Shown: positions 33,523 through 42,804 of the stretch, in pieces | How the letters are laid out: the number at the start of each line of letters is the position of its first letter | Position numbering within the stretch: position 1 is the stretch's first letter | From: Ectobacillus ponti | Lineage (GTDB): Bacteria; Bacillota; Bacilli; Bacillales; Bacillaceae_G | Assembly (NCBI RefSeq): GCF_024294785.1 | Contig: NZ_JANCLT010000003.1 | Coordinates: 62,001-126,000, forward strand | DNA: 64,000 bases | Direction of reading: 5' to 3' | Notes under the pieces: generated by a model | What the model saw: only the letters and a program-made list of their open reading frames with translations | What the model was told of the DNA's origin: nothing | The model's database searches: none | Translations under genes and position numbers: made by a program

Positions 33523-33528
33523 TATAAT
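33523..33528 (+). promoter_or_regulatory. Possible -10 box for hemEHY
   Basis: TATAAT lies 16 bases after the pbpF stop and 130 bases before hemE. The -35 region is weak (TTGTCA lies too far, with 23 bases between). Confidence 0.4.
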
Positions 33529-33658
33529 GAAAGCGCTGCTTTCCGTATGGAAAAGTGGCAATTTCATGAACAAAAGAACTTTGATTGTGCATTTTATGGT
33601 GGAAAACTGTATAGTAAGGAAGGAAACAATCGGAGGAAGCAGAAGGGAGACTGGGGTT

Positions 33659-34705
33659 TTGACACAAGTATTTAATGACACATTTTTAAGAGCCTGCAGA
33701 GGAGAGAGGACGGATTATGTACCGGCCTGGTATATGAGACAAGCAGGCCGATCTCAGCCGGAATACCGCAAGCTGAAGGAAAAGTACTCTCTGTTTGAAA
33801 TTACGAAGCAGCCGGAGCTGTGTGCGTACGTAACCCGCCTGCCGGTGGAGCAATACGGCGTTGATGCAGCCATTTTATATAAAGATATCATGTCCCCTCT
33901 GCCTGCCATCGGTGTGGATGTGGACATTAAAGCAGGAATCGGCCCCGTAATCGGCAACCCGATCCGCTCCCTGTCCGATGTGCAAAAGCTGGGTGAAATC
34001 CACCCGGAGCAGGACGTTCCTTATGTGCTTGATACCATTAAGCTGTTGACGACAGAGCAGCTGAATGTGCCGCTGATCGGCTTTGCCGGGGCGCCTTTCA
34101 CATTGGCAAGCTATATGATTGAGGGCGGGCCGTCCCGTAATTATAATAAAACAAAGGCATTCATGTACGCGCAGCCGGAGGCATGGTTTGCCTTGATGGA
34201 TAAGCTTGCGGATATGACCATTACATATGTGGGTGCACAGGTGCAAGCGGGTGCCAAAGCGGTGCAGATTTTTGATTCTTGGGTCGGTGCTTTGAATGTA
34301 GCAGACTACCGTTTCTTTATTAAACCGGTTATGACGCGCATTTTCACAGAGCTGCGCAAGCTGAATGTGCCGCTCATCATGTTTGGGGTGGGAGCAAGCC
34401 ATTTGGCAAACGAATGGAACGACCTGCCGCTTGATGTGGTTGGTCTGGATTGGCGGCTTCCGATTTCGGAGGCGCGCGGACGCGGCATTCATAAGGCGGT
34501 GCAGGGCAACCTGGAGCCTGCCATCCTTCTTTGCCCGTGGGATGTGATTGAAGCGCGCGTGAAGGACATTCTGGATGCGGGCATGCAGCAGCCGGGCTAT
34601 GTGTTCAACCTCGGCCACGGTGTATTCCCGGATGTGAATCCTGACACGCTGAAGCGTCTGACTGACTTTGTGCATGACTATACGAGAGAACAATTGAAGA
34701 AGTAA
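33659..34705 (+). CDS. hemE: Uroporphyrinogen III decarboxylase HemE
   Basis: Removes four carboxyl groups from uroporphyrinogen III to give coproporphyrinogen III. The 348-residue protein carries [15 protein letters not shown] and [17 protein letters not shown], both family signatures. The likely start is the TTG at 33659 ([12 protein letters not shown]), with AAGGGAGA upstream. The open frame back to 33443 overlaps pbpF and is rejected. First gene of the hemEHY operon, 20 bases before hemH. Confidence 0.96.
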   Translation: MTQVFNDTFLRACRGERTDYVPAWYMRQAGRSQPEYRKLKEKYSLFEITKQPELCAYVTRLPVEQYGVDAAILYKDIMSPLPAIGVDVDIKAGIGPVIGNPIRSLSDVQKLGEIHPEQDVPYVLDTIKLLTTEQLNVPLIGFAGAPFTLASYMIEGGPSRNYNKTKAFMYAQPEAWFALMDKLADMTITYVGAQVQAGAKAVQIFDSWVGALNVADYRFFIKPVMTRIFTELRKLNVPLIMFGVGASHLANEWNDLPLDVVGLDWRLPISEARGRGIHKAVQGNLEPAILLCPWDVIEARVKDILDAGMQQPGYVFNLGHGVFPDVNPDTLKRLTDFVHDYTREQLKK

Positions 34706-34725
34706 GAAGGAGCGAAGCAGCTTAT

Positions 34726-35664
34726 ATGAAAAAGAAGATGGGTTTACTTGTCATGGCGTACGGCACGCCATATAAAGAAGAGGATATTGAGCGCTACTAT
34801 ACACATATCCGCCACGGCCGCAAGCCGAGCCCGGAAGCGCTGCAGGATTTGACAAACCGCTACCGCGCCATCGGCGGCATTTCCCCGCTGGCGCAAATCA
34901 CATTGGACCAGGCGCACAAGCTGGAGGAACGCCTGAACGCGGTGCAGGATGAGATCGAGTTCAAAATGTATCTCGGCCTGAAGCACATTGAGCCGTTCGT
35001 AGAGGACGCGGTGGAGCAAATGCACAAGGATGGCATTGAGGAAGCAGTCAGCATCGTATTGGCGCCGCACTATTCCACGTTCAGCGTGAAATCCTACAAT
35101 GGACGTGCGAAGGAAACCGCAGCGAAGCTGGGCGGACCGGCTATCTATGATATTGAAAGCTGGTATCAGGAGCCGAAGTTCATCAGCTATTGGGCGGACC
35201 GTGTCCGCGAAGCCTTCGCATCCATGCCGGCTGACGAGCGGGATCATGCAGTGCTGATTGTATCCGCGCACAGCCTGCCGGAAAAAATTATTGCGGCGGG
35301 TGATCCGTATCCGCAGCAGCTGCAGGAAACAGCGGATCTAATTGCAAAGCAAGCTGAAGTTAAGAATTATGCGGTAGGCTGGCAGAGCGCCGGCAACACG
35401 CCTGAGCCATGGATCGGCCCGGACGTGCAGGATTTGACGCGCGAGCTGTATGAAGAGCATGGCTACAAGGCCTTTGTATATACACCGGTGGGCTTTATTG
35501 CCGACCATTTGGAAGTACTGTATGACAACGATACAGAGTGTAAGGCCGTAACGGATGAAATTGGCGCAAGCTATTACCGTCCGGCCATGCCGAACGCGCA
35601 GGAAGAGTTTATTGACTGCCTGGCGACAGTTGTAAGGAAGAAATTGCAAGCAGTTGCACACTGA
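34726..35664 (+). CDS. hemH: Coproporphyrin III ferrochelatase HemH (CpfC)
   Basis: Inserts ferrous iron into coproporphyrin III in the Firmicute haem pathway. Of 312 residues, His182 (SAHSLPEK) and Glu263 ([10 protein letters not shown]) correspond to the metal-site His183 and Glu264 of B. subtilis HemH. No iron-sulfur or membrane extension is present, as expected for the soluble Gram-positive enzyme. GAAGGAGCG precedes the ATG. Middle gene of hemEHY. Confidence 0.97.
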   Translation: MKKKMGLLVMAYGTPYKEEDIERYYTHIRHGRKPSPEALQDLTNRYRAIGGISPLAQITLDQAHKLEERLNAVQDEIEFKMYLGLKHIEPFVEDAVEQMHKDGIEEAVSIVLAPHYSTFSVKSYNGRAKETAAKLGGPAIYDIESWYQEPKFISYWADRVREAFASMPADERDHAVLIVSAHSLPEKIIAAGDPYPQQLQETADLIAKQAEVKNYAVGWQSAGNTPEPWIGPDVQDLTRELYEEHGYKAFVYTPVGFIADHLEVLYDNDTECKAVTDEIGASYYRPAMPNAQEEFIDCLATVVRKKLQAVAH

Positions 35665-35688
35665 CAGGCAGCAGAGGGAGGGCCTCAC

Positions 35689-37122
35689 ATGAAGCAAAAG
35701 GTAGTCATCATTGGTGGAGGAATTGCCGGGCTTACGGCAGCTTATTATTTACAAAAGACAGTGCGCGAGCAGCAGCTTCCGATTGAAACGCTTCTCATTG
35801 AAGCATCCGGCAAGCTGGGCGGCAAGGTGCAGACGGTCCAGCGTGACGGCTTTGTCATTGAGCGCGGCCCTGACTCCTTCCTGGAGCGCAAGGCGAGCGC
35901 GGCCCGTCTTGTCCGGGAAGTGGGTCTTGGCGATGAGCTGGTCAACAATGCGACCGGCAAGTCATATGTGCTCGTGAACAACAGGCTGCACGGCATTCCG
36001 GAAGGCTCCAACATGGGCATTCCAACGAAGGTGGCGCCGTTTGTAACATCAGGCCTTTTCTCGCCGCTTGGCAAGCTGCGGGCCGGCTTTGATTTCATCA
36101 TGCCGCGCTCGAAGCAGCAGCCGGACCAATCACTCGGCCAGTTCTTCCGCCGCCGTCTCGGAAATGAAGTGGTGGAAAACCTGATTGAGCCGCTGTTGTC
36201 CGGGATTTATGCCGGGGATATCGATCAGATGAGCCTGATGGCGACATTCCCGCAGTTCTATCAGGTGGAGCAGAAGCACCGCAGCATCGTGCTTGGCATG
36301 CGCACCCTTTCGCCAAAGGCGCCAAAGCCGGTCAGCCCGGGTCCGAAGAAAGGAATTTTCCTGACGCTGAAGACCGGCCTGCAATCGCTGGTGGAGGCTG
36401 TGGAAGCGCGCCTGGAGCCGAACACTGTATTGAAATCCACACGGGTGGAAAAGGTGGCGCGGCATGCACAAGGCTATAAGCTGCTGCTGAGCAACGGCAA
36501 AGAGCTGGCGGCGGATGCCATCATCGTGGCGGCACCGCATCGGACGCTGCCGGGCATGTTCGCCCAGCACCGGGAGTTTCAATTCTTCCGCCATATCCCT
36601 TCCACTTCTGTGGCCAACGTTGCGCTTGCATTCGATGAGAGTGCCATTAAGCGGGATATTGAGGGAACTGGCTTTGTTGTATCCCGCAACAGTGACTTTG
36701 TCATTACGGCATGTACATGGACGCATAAGAAGTGGCCGCATACAACGCCGAAGGGCAAGGTGCTGCTGCGCTGCTATGTGGGCCGCCCGGGGTATGAGGA
36801 AATTGTGGAGGCACCGGATGAGCAAATTATCGGTGCTGTGCTGCAGGATTTAAAGAAAACAATGGACATTCATGCAGAGCCGGATTTTGCGGTGGTAAGC
36901 CGTTGGAAGGATGCCATGCCGCAATATACAGTCGGGCATAAGGAGCGGATGAACAATCTGCAAAGCTTTATGGCGCGTGAGCTTCCTGGCATTTATCTTG
37001 CCGGCAGCTCCTACGCCGGGGCTGGTCTTCCAGACTGTATTGACCAAGGCGAAGCTGCGGTCAAGCTGGTGCTGGAGCATCTGCAGGGTGCGGAGCGGCA
37101 GGCGGCCGCCACTATGCAATAA
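35689..37122 (+). CDS. hemY: Coproporphyrinogen III oxidase HemY (CgoX)
   Basis: FAD-dependent, oxygen-using oxidase that makes coproporphyrin III. The 477-residue flavoprotein starts with the dinucleotide-binding loop VVIIGGGIAGLTAAYYLQ. It ends with the flavin-binding LAGSSYAGAGLPDCIDQGE. Lengths and motifs match Gram-positive HemY/CgoX rather than mitochondrial-type protoporphyrinogen oxidase. GAGGGAGGGCC precedes the ATG. Last gene of the operon, closed by a strong terminator. Confidence 0.96.
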   Translation: MKQKVVIIGGGIAGLTAAYYLQKTVREQQLPIETLLIEASGKLGGKVQTVQRDGFVIERGPDSFLERKASAARLVREVGLGDELVNNATGKSYVLVNNRLHGIPEGSNMGIPTKVAPFVTSGLFSPLGKLRAGFDFIMPRSKQQPDQSLGQFFRRRLGNEVVENLIEPLLSGIYAGDIDQMSLMATFPQFYQVEQKHRSIVLGMRTLSPKAPKPVSPGPKKGIFLTLKTGLQSLVEAVEARLEPNTVLKSTRVEKVARHAQGYKLLLSNGKELAADAIIVAAPHRTLPGMFAQHREFQFFRHIPSTSVANVALAFDESAIKRDIEGTGFVVSRNSDFVITACTWTHKKWPHTTPKGKVLLRCYVGRPGYEEIVEAPDEQIIGAVLQDLKKTMDIHAEPDFAVVSRWKDAMPQYTVGHKERMNNLQSFMARELPGIYLAGSSYAGAGLPDCIDQGEAAVKLVLEHLQGAERQAAATMQ

Positions 37123-37126
37123 GAGG

Positions 37127-37163
37127 AAAAAGGGTGTGCGGTTTCATTCCGCACACCCTTTTT
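37127..37163. terminator. Terminator after hemY
   Basis: AAAAAGGGTGTGCGG (37127-37141) pairs with CCGCACACCCTTTTT (37149-37163); works for both convergent genes. Confidence 0.92.
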
Positions 37164-37164
37164 G

Positions 37165-37743
37165 TTAAGCTTTTTTTATTTTCGCGGCAGAAGCGGCTGG
37201 AGCCGCGCCTTGCTTCCGCATGCCGGCAGAAGCAAAAAGTCCGGCCGGCACTGCAATTGCGAGTGCCAGAAGAGAACCGGCAAATCCAGGCTTGACCGTC
37301 ATGAGGAACACGATGGCCACCGCAAGCATGGTCATGATGGAAACAGAATTCCACAGTGCCTTATTGCGGACAATGGCATGCAATTCTGCTGTCAGCGGGC
37401 CCTCCGCCGCTTCACAGGCTGCAGTATGGATGGCTTTAATGCGGGTCAGGTTGATCACCGGCCCCATTACCGTCATCAGAACAAGTGTGGTGAGAGAAAT
37501 GGCCACCCATGCCGCGGACCATGTCCAGCCTTGGGAGACGAGATACCCGCCGGGAAGGAGGATAAAAATCACGCTCAGCGGCAGCAGGCCGTCCGCCTTC
37601 TTCGCCAAACCGGACCAGCTCCGCAGCGCTTCCACGGTGCGGGCATGCAGTGTTCCCAGCATAGCTGTCAAGGTGACGCCGACGCCGATGAACATAAGAA
37701 GAACACCGATGATGTGCAAAAATAGAACAATGTTATAAAGCAT
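37165..37743 (-). CDS. DUF2269-like integral membrane protein
   Basis: 192-residue membrane protein with about four or five helices (MLYNIVLFLHIIGVLLMFIG at the start, and LWNSVSIMTMLAVAIVFLM). The His in the first helix and the overall plan resemble DUF2269, a family of unknown function. GCGAGGAC lies eight bases before the ATG. It and the photolyase gene separate hemY from yhgD, which are neighbours in B. subtilis. Confidence 0.7.
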   Translation of the reverse strand: MLYNIVLFLHIIGVLLMFIGVGVTLTAMLGTLHARTVEALRSWSGLAKKADGLLPLSVIFILLPGGYLVSQGWTWSAAWVAISLTTLVLMTVMGPVINLTRIKAIHTAACEAAEGPLTAELHAIVRNKALWNSVSIMTMLAVAIVFLMTVKPGFAGSLLALAIAVPAGLFASAGMRKQGAAPAASAAKIKKA

Positions 37744-37875
37744 TAATAAAGTCCTCGCTTTCGCAATATTTTATGATTACTATATTAACACGTTTTTTAT
37801 GTTAAATATGGTTAAAAATCCAATTTTATCTTGTAATTGTAAAGCTTTTATATGGAAACAGAGGATATTCAGTAA

Positions 37876-37911
37876 AAAGAACCGCTCAGTTCGCACTGGC
37901 GGTTCTTTTCA
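37876..37911 (-). terminator. Terminator overlapping the photolyase stop codon
   Basis: AAAGAACCGC (37876-37885) pairs with GCGGTTCTTT (37899-37908), a stem that spans the last codons of the gene; T residues follow on the minus strand. Confidence 0.75.
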
Positions 37912-39334
37912 TTTCTTCATATGCCTGCAGTGCCCGTACACGGGCTGCTGCGTGATCCACAATCGGCTTCGGATAGGTGGTGCCGAGTGCCACATCAGCC
38001 TGCAGCAGGACGTGCTCCGGCGCCTCCCAAGGCTTGTGGATGTATTTGCAGGGCATGCTGCCAAGCTCCGGCACCCAGCGGCGGACATATTCGCCCTCCT
38101 TATCAAACTTCTCTCCCTGCGTCACCGGATTGAAAATGCGGAAGTAGGGGGCGGCATCGGCGCCGCTGCCGGCTGTCCATTGCCAGCCCATTGTATTGTT
38201 GGCCAGGTCGGCATCGAGGAGCGTGTCCCAGAACCAGGCTGCTCCCTGCTGCCATGGAATCAGCAGATGCTTTACCAGAAAGGAAGCGACAATCATCCGC
38301 ACCCGGTTGTGCATAAAGCCGGTTTCCCACAGCTCGCGCATGCCGGCGTCGACAATGGGATAGCCCGTTTGCCCTTTTGTCCATACATCAAGCAATGCGC
38401 TGTCTTCCCGCCAAGGAAAGGCGCGGAAGGACGGCTGCAGCGGCTCGGCTGCAGTATGCGGGAAGTGGAACAGAAGATGGTAGCTGAACTCCCGCCAAAC
38501 GAGCTGACGGAGAAAGCTTTCTGCTTCCTGCTGCAATCCGGGCTTCTCCTGCAGCGGCAGCTTTCGCATCATATAGTGATGGACGAGGCGCGGCGACAGC
38601 TGGCCAAATGCCAAATAGGGAGCAAGGGAGGAATTGCCGCTTATGGCAGGAAAATCACGCAGTTCGCTGTAGCGCGGCAGCTTCCGGTTCAGGAACAGCT
38701 TCAGCCGCTCGTAGCCTCCTGCTTCTGTCGGGGTCCACACCCGTTCCATGCCGGCTGTCCATGGAACAGCCGGCAGCAGCTGTAAATCCGATAAGGCAAG
38801 GCCGGAAGCGGCTGTCCAGCTGCTGATTTGCTTGACCTTGGGCAGGGGCGCGGGAACAGTATGCTTTTGAAATGCCTTATGGTAAGCGGAGAACACCTTA
38901 TACGGCTCTCCTTTTCCTTTATGTACAGCTTCCGGCGCCAAGAGCAGATGCGAGTCAAAGGTATGCACCTCCATTCCGGCGTTTTGCAGCATATGCTCCA
39001 GCTTTGCATCATGGATGCGTACAGCAGGCTCGTACCGGCGGTTCCAGTATACAGTGTTCGCGCCCGTTTCTTCTACAAGCCGAAGCAGCACCGCAGCGGT
39101 TTCTCCCGCTTCAATGAGCAGGTCCGCACCAAGCTGCTGCAGGCGTGCCTTCACATCTGCGAGTGCATGATGCAGCCACCACTTGGCTGCCCCGCCCGGC
39201 TGCCAGTCGCCTTCGCAAGCCGGATCATGGATGTAGACCGGCAGCACAGCTCCCCGGTTTGCCGCTGTCAGTAAGGCGGGGTTGTCAAATAAGCGAAAAT
39301 CCCGCCTGAACAGCACGATTGTCCGTTTCTTCAT
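37886..39334 (-). CDS. phr: Deoxyribodipyrimidine photolyase
   Basis: Light-driven repair of cyclobutane pyrimidine dimers. The 482-residue protein has an N-terminal antenna domain (TIVLFRRDFRLFDNPALL) and a C-terminal FAD domain with the class I signatures TGYPIVDAGMRELWETGFMH and NRVRMIVASFLVKHLL. The Trp-rich region WFWDTLLDADLANNTMGWQW is complete, so electron-transfer Trp residues appear present. The ATG at 39334 has GAGGGGAAG upstream; the earlier ATG at 39397 lacks one. It is not part of the conserved yhg block and looks like an accessory insertion. Confidence 0.94.
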   Translation of the reverse strand: MKKRTIVLFRRDFRLFDNPALLTAANRGAVLPVYIHDPACEGDWQPGGAAKWWLHHALADVKARLQQLGADLLIEAGETAAVLLRLVEETGANTVYWNRRYEPAVRIHDAKLEHMLQNAGMEVHTFDSHLLLAPEAVHKGKGEPYKVFSAYHKAFQKHTVPAPLPKVKQISSWTAASGLALSDLQLLPAVPWTAGMERVWTPTEAGGYERLKLFLNRKLPRYSELRDFPAISGNSSLAPYLAFGQLSPRLVHHYMMRKLPLQEKPGLQQEAESFLRQLVWREFSYHLLFHFPHTAAEPLQPSFRAFPWREDSALLDVWTKGQTGYPIVDAGMRELWETGFMHNRVRMIVASFLVKHLLIPWQQGAAWFWDTLLDADLANNTMGWQWTAGSGADAAPYFRIFNPVTQGEKFDKEGEYVRRWVPELGSMPCKYIHKPWEAPEHVLLQADVALGTTYPKPIVDHAAARVRALQAYEEMKRTASAN

Positions 39335-39504
39335 ATCAAATCTTCCCCTCATTCCGCTATGATAACGTATTATAGCAAGCCAATCCAGGTCCGACAATGA
39401 AAATGCTTATACAAAAATAGGACATTAATTCTAAAAAGGTTGGACGAGCTTGCGGCCCTCCTGTCCCTTGCTTTTCCTGTATGTACGTGGTACGATATCT
39501 TTTG

Positions 39505-39534
39505 TATAAAATGACTATATTGTTCATTTGGTCA
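39505..39534 (+). promoter_or_regulatory. yhgD promoter and operator
   Basis: A TATAAA box (39505-39510) is followed at once by a 23-base element (39512-39534) with outer TGAC and GGTCA. Its sequence matches the reverse complement of the element before yhgE at 21 of 23 positions. It would block transcription start when bound, as expected for TetR autorepression. Confidence 0.7.
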
Positions 39535-39552
39535 GTTTCTGGAGGTGGGCAG

Positions 39553-40125
39553 ATGGCATCGGAGAAAAGACGTGCAATACTGGAAGCGGCAGCAAAATCC
39601 TTTTCTTATTTTGGGTATAAGGCAACGACAATGGATCAGGTGGCGAAGGCTGCGAACGTTGGCAAAGGCACCATTTATACCTTCTTTAAGAATAAGGAGG
39701 AACTGTTTGGTGAAATTGTGTCGGGCCTGATTCATGAAATGAAGCAGGTGGCACAGGAATCGCTTTCTCCTGACCTGTCATTCTTTGAGAATGTGCACAG
39801 GGCGCTGTACCGCCTGCTGGAATTCCGCAAAGACCATCAGCTTGTGCTCAAGCTGATTCAGGAGGAGCGGGAGATTGGCACGCAGGAGGTGCAAGAGGTC
39901 ATGAAGCAGGTGGATCAAGCCATCATCAGCTTTATTAAGGAAAAGCTGGAGATTGCCATACAGCGCGGCTTGATCAGGGAGTGTGATCCGGAGCTGACGG
40001 CATTCGTGATGCTGCGCCTGTACATTGCCCTCATTTTTGACTGGGAGCGAAAGCATGAGCCGCTCGAAAAAGAACATATTGCCCAGCTGTTTGAGCTGTA
40101 TCTGCTGAAGGGATTATCGAAATAG
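39553..40125 (+). CDS. yhgD: TetR-family regulator YhgD
   Basis: 190-residue repressor. The N-terminal helix-turn-helix reads ILEAAAKSFSYFGYKATTMD, then VAKAANVGKGTIYTFFKNKE. The ligand domain is all-helical. It directly precedes yhgE, as in B. subtilis, and matching operator-like sites flank it, so it probably represses itself and yhgE. The ligand is unknown. GGAGGTGGGC precedes the chosen ATG; the upstream frame from 39481 reads through the operator. Confidence 0.92.
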   Translation: MASEKRRAILEAAAKSFSYFGYKATTMDQVAKAANVGKGTIYTFFKNKEELFGEIVSGLIHEMKQVAQESLSPDLSFFENVHRALYRLLEFRKDHQLVLKLIQEEREIGTQEVQEVMKQVDQAIISFIKEKLEIAIQRGLIRECDPELTAFVMLRLYIALIFDWERKHEPLEKEHIAQLFELYLLKGLSK

Positions 40126-40150
40126 ATAATCTCCTTCTTTTTAGGGTAAA

Positions 40151-40173
40151 TGACCAAATGAACAAAATGGTCA
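40151..40173 (+). promoter_or_regulatory. Second YhgD-type operator before yhgE
   Basis: A 23-base element with perfect 6-base arms TGACCA (40151-40156) and TGGTCA (40168-40173). It sits 26 bases after yhgD and 20 before yhgE, and mirrors the element at 39512-39534. Confidence 0.7.
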
Positions 40174-40192
40174 ATCGTTTGGGGGGAGACAC

Positions 40193-42565
40193 GTGAAGCA
40201 GCTGTTAAAGACAATACGGGGTGAGTTTTCTGCTATTTTCCAAAATCGGATGCGCGCCATCGCACTGATTGCCATTATGTTTATCCCTGTATTGTATACG
40301 GGCACATACTTATATGCGTTTAAGGATCCATACAGTCAGCTGGACCAGCTTCCGGTGGCGGTGGTCAATTTAGATAAGGGTGCCGAGCATGACGGCAAGC
40401 AGCTGACTGTCGGCAAGGATTTTGTGGATAAGCTCAAGGACAAAGATAATTTTCAGTGGCACATCGTCAGTGACGAACAGGCAAAGCAGGGGCTGAAGGG
40501 CCAGAAGTACTATATGGTCATCCGCATTCCGGAGAATTTCTCGGCGAATGCAGCCACGCTGACTGAGGAGCACCCGAAGCATTTAGAACTCGAGTATATG
40601 CCGAACAAGGCCTACAACTTCCTGGCAGCCCAAATCAGCAGCAGCGCTGTGGAGAAGATTAAGGAAGAGGTGGCGGCAAGCATCACCGAAACGTATGCCG
40701 AGGAGATGTTTGACGGGGTACAGTCTGCAAATGAAGGCTTTGCCAAGGCGCATGACGGCGCCCGGGAGCTGTATGACGGCCTGAAGGATCTGGCTTCGGG
40801 TTCTCTGACCTTCACTGAAAAGATGGGGGAAGCAAGCACAGGGGCCGGTAAGCTGCAGGAAGGCATGCAGTCCTTTCAGGAAAAAAGCAATGAGTTTAAT
40901 GCCGGTATGCATCAAGTAGAGAGCGGCACAGCTTCCTTCGCGGAGCAAACGCCGCAGGTGCAGCAGGGCATTTCATCTCTGGCGGGCGGCCTGCAGCAGC
41001 TGCAAAAGGACGGCTATGCACCGCTGTACCAGGGGGCACAGTCCGTGCAGACGGGCCTGCAGCGGGCATCCGGCAGTGCGGCGGAGCTCGCGGCAGGAGC
41101 AAAACGATTGCAGGATGAGGGTCTGGCGCAGCTGAAGGAAGGCACAGGCCGGCTGTATGCAGGCGCATCGGACTTGGCGGACGGCAGCACAGACCTGGCG
41201 GCAGGCATCGTGAGCGCCAAAGGCGGCGCGGACCAGACAGCAGCGGGAGCCGCCGGTGTTGATGCGGGCTTGGAGCAGCTGCAGGCACAGATTGACCAGC
41301 TGCCGGAGCCGTACAAGAGCCAGCTGCAGCCGGCTGTGGAGCAGCTGAAGGCGGGAAGCGGTTCGGTGCAAAGCGGCGCCAAACAGGTAGCGGACGGATT
41401 GGGCGCACTTGTGCCGGGCGCTGACAAGCTGAAGCAGGGCGCAAGCGATTTGCGCAGCGGAGCGGCGGCAGCACAGACAGGCGTCACCGCATTCGGCAAG
41501 TCGCTGGATCAGGTGGTACAAGGGCAGCAGCAGCTGTCAGCCGGTCTTGGGCAGTTGGCACAGGGACAGGACACATGGCTGAAGGGCTATGAGAGCTTCG
41601 GGCAGAGCCTGGACCGTGCCAGCACGGGGGCAGGCACACTTGTGCAGAAGACAGTCCCATATTTTGCGGCGGTGCCGCAATTGCAAAGCGGCATGGCGCA
41701 GCTTGCGGACGGTTCTGACAAGCTGACAACGGGAGCCCGGACCATCCAAAGCAAAATGGGTGAGCTGACATCCGGCCTGCAGCAGCTTGAAAACGGTTCG
41801 AAGGATATTCAGGAAGGCGCAGGCAAAGCATCTGACGGCTCCAAGGAATTAACTTCCGGCTTGCAGGACGGTGTAGAAAAGACCGGAAGCACGAAGGGAA
41901 GCAAGGAAACCTACGAAATGTTTGCGAAGCCGGTGGACGTGAAGACGGAGGACTTTGGCCATGTGGAGAACTATGGCACAGGTGTATCGCCGTATTTCAT
42001 CTCACTGGGCTTGTATGTGGGCGCGTTGCTGCTCAGCGTTGTATATCCGCTGCGCGAAGCAAACGGCCTGCCGAAATCCGGCTTCCATTGGTTCCTCAGC
42101 AAGCTGTCGGTTGTGCTCTTGGTTGGCACCATCCAGTCGCTTGTCATCGACTGGGTTGTCATGAAGGGACTGCACATTGAGGTGCAGAGCACATGGCGCT
42201 TCATGGCGCTTGCCTGGATCACCAGCGTTGCTTTCCTGACATTGATTCAGTTCCTGGTGACAACACTTGGCGATGCCGGCCGTCTGGTTGCCATCATCAT
42301 TCTTGTACTGCAGCTGACTACAAGCGGCGGCACCTATCCGCTGGAAATGGTGGCGCCTGCCCTGCAAAAGGCGGCAAACTATATTCCGATGACATACTCT
42401 GTCAATGCATTTAAAGCAGCCATTGCGAGCGGCGATTTCAGCTATATGTGGAGCAATGCACGTGTGCTCGGCCTCTGGGCGCTTGCCTGTGCGGCCGGCA
42501 CGGCCCTTTGCTTCACCCTGCTGTACCGCAGCTATTTCCGCAAGCTGCAGCAGACAGCGAAATAA
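40193..42565 (+). CDS. yhgE: YhgE/Pip family membrane protein
   Basis: 790-residue protein related to the phage infection protein Pip and to EsaA-type proteins. An N-terminal helix (IALIAIMFIPVLYTGTYLYA) leads to a very long outer region of about 550 residues built of Gly/Ala/Gln helical repeats (L-x-x-G-x-x-x-L type, for example LAAGAKRLQDEGLAQLKEG). Five or six C-terminal helices (from about 600) resemble an ABC-2-type permease. It starts at GTG 40193 after GGGGGGAGAC. Likely controlled by YhgD through the site just upstream. Its substrate or partner is unknown. Confidence 0.92.
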   Translation: MKQLLKTIRGEFSAIFQNRMRAIALIAIMFIPVLYTGTYLYAFKDPYSQLDQLPVAVVNLDKGAEHDGKQLTVGKDFVDKLKDKDNFQWHIVSDEQAKQGLKGQKYYMVIRIPENFSANAATLTEEHPKHLELEYMPNKAYNFLAAQISSSAVEKIKEEVAASITETYAEEMFDGVQSANEGFAKAHDGARELYDGLKDLASGSLTFTEKMGEASTGAGKLQEGMQSFQEKSNEFNAGMHQVESGTASFAEQTPQVQQGISSLAGGLQQLQKDGYAPLYQGAQSVQTGLQRASGSAAELAAGAKRLQDEGLAQLKEGTGRLYAGASDLADGSTDLAAGIVSAKGGADQTAAGAAGVDAGLEQLQAQIDQLPEPYKSQLQPAVEQLKAGSGSVQSGAKQVADGLGALVPGADKLKQGASDLRSGAAAAQTGVTAFGKSLDQVVQGQQQLSAGLGQLAQGQDTWLKGYESFGQSLDRASTGAGTLVQKTVPYFAAVPQLQSGMAQLADGSDKLTTGARTIQSKMGELTSGLQQLENGSKDIQEGAGKASDGSKELTSGLQDGVEKTGSTKGSKETYEMFAKPVDVKTEDFGHVENYGTGVSPYFISLGLYVGALLLSVVYPLREANGLPKSGFHWFLSKLSVVLLVGTIQSLVIDWVVMKGLHIEVQSTWRFMALAWITSVAFLTLIQFLVTTLGDAGRLVAIIILVLQLTTSGGTYPLEMVAPALQKAANYIPMTYSVNAFKAAIASGDFSYMWSNARVLGLWALACAAGTALCFTLLYRSYFRKLQQTAK

Positions 42566-42571
42566 CACAGG

Positions 42572-42600
42572 AGCCCCTGTCCGCGGACGGGGGCTTTTTG
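42572..42600 (+). terminator. Terminator of yhgDE
   Basis: AGCCCC-T-GTCC (42572-42582) pairs with GGAC-G-GGGGCT (42585-42595), then TTTTT. Confidence 0.88.
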
Positions 42601-42733
42601 TGCTGCCAGGCATTGGCCTTCTTCCACTGCGGGTTTGCATCAAGCATGAGATCCAAGCGGGATGAAAGACCGGTTAAGACTGCATCACTTTTCTATCGGC
42701 ATGCTGCTAATCTGACAAAACTTTCGGAAGTCA

Positions 42734-42784
42734 TTGAAAGTGGGGCGTATATCCTATATAATGTAAAATTAGAAAACGCTTTCA
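42734..42784 (+). promoter_or_regulatory. LacI-type regulator promoter with operator or cre
   Basis: TTGAAA (42734-42739), a 17-base spacer and TATAAT (42757-42762) form a strong promoter. AGAAAACGCTTTCA (42771-42784), just after the start point, matches the cre consensus at 13 of 14 positions and, like many LacI-family operators, has a central CG. It could be bound by CcpA or by the product itself. Confidence 0.72.
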
Positions 42785-42804
42785 TTCTTAAGGGGGAAAC
42801 ACGT

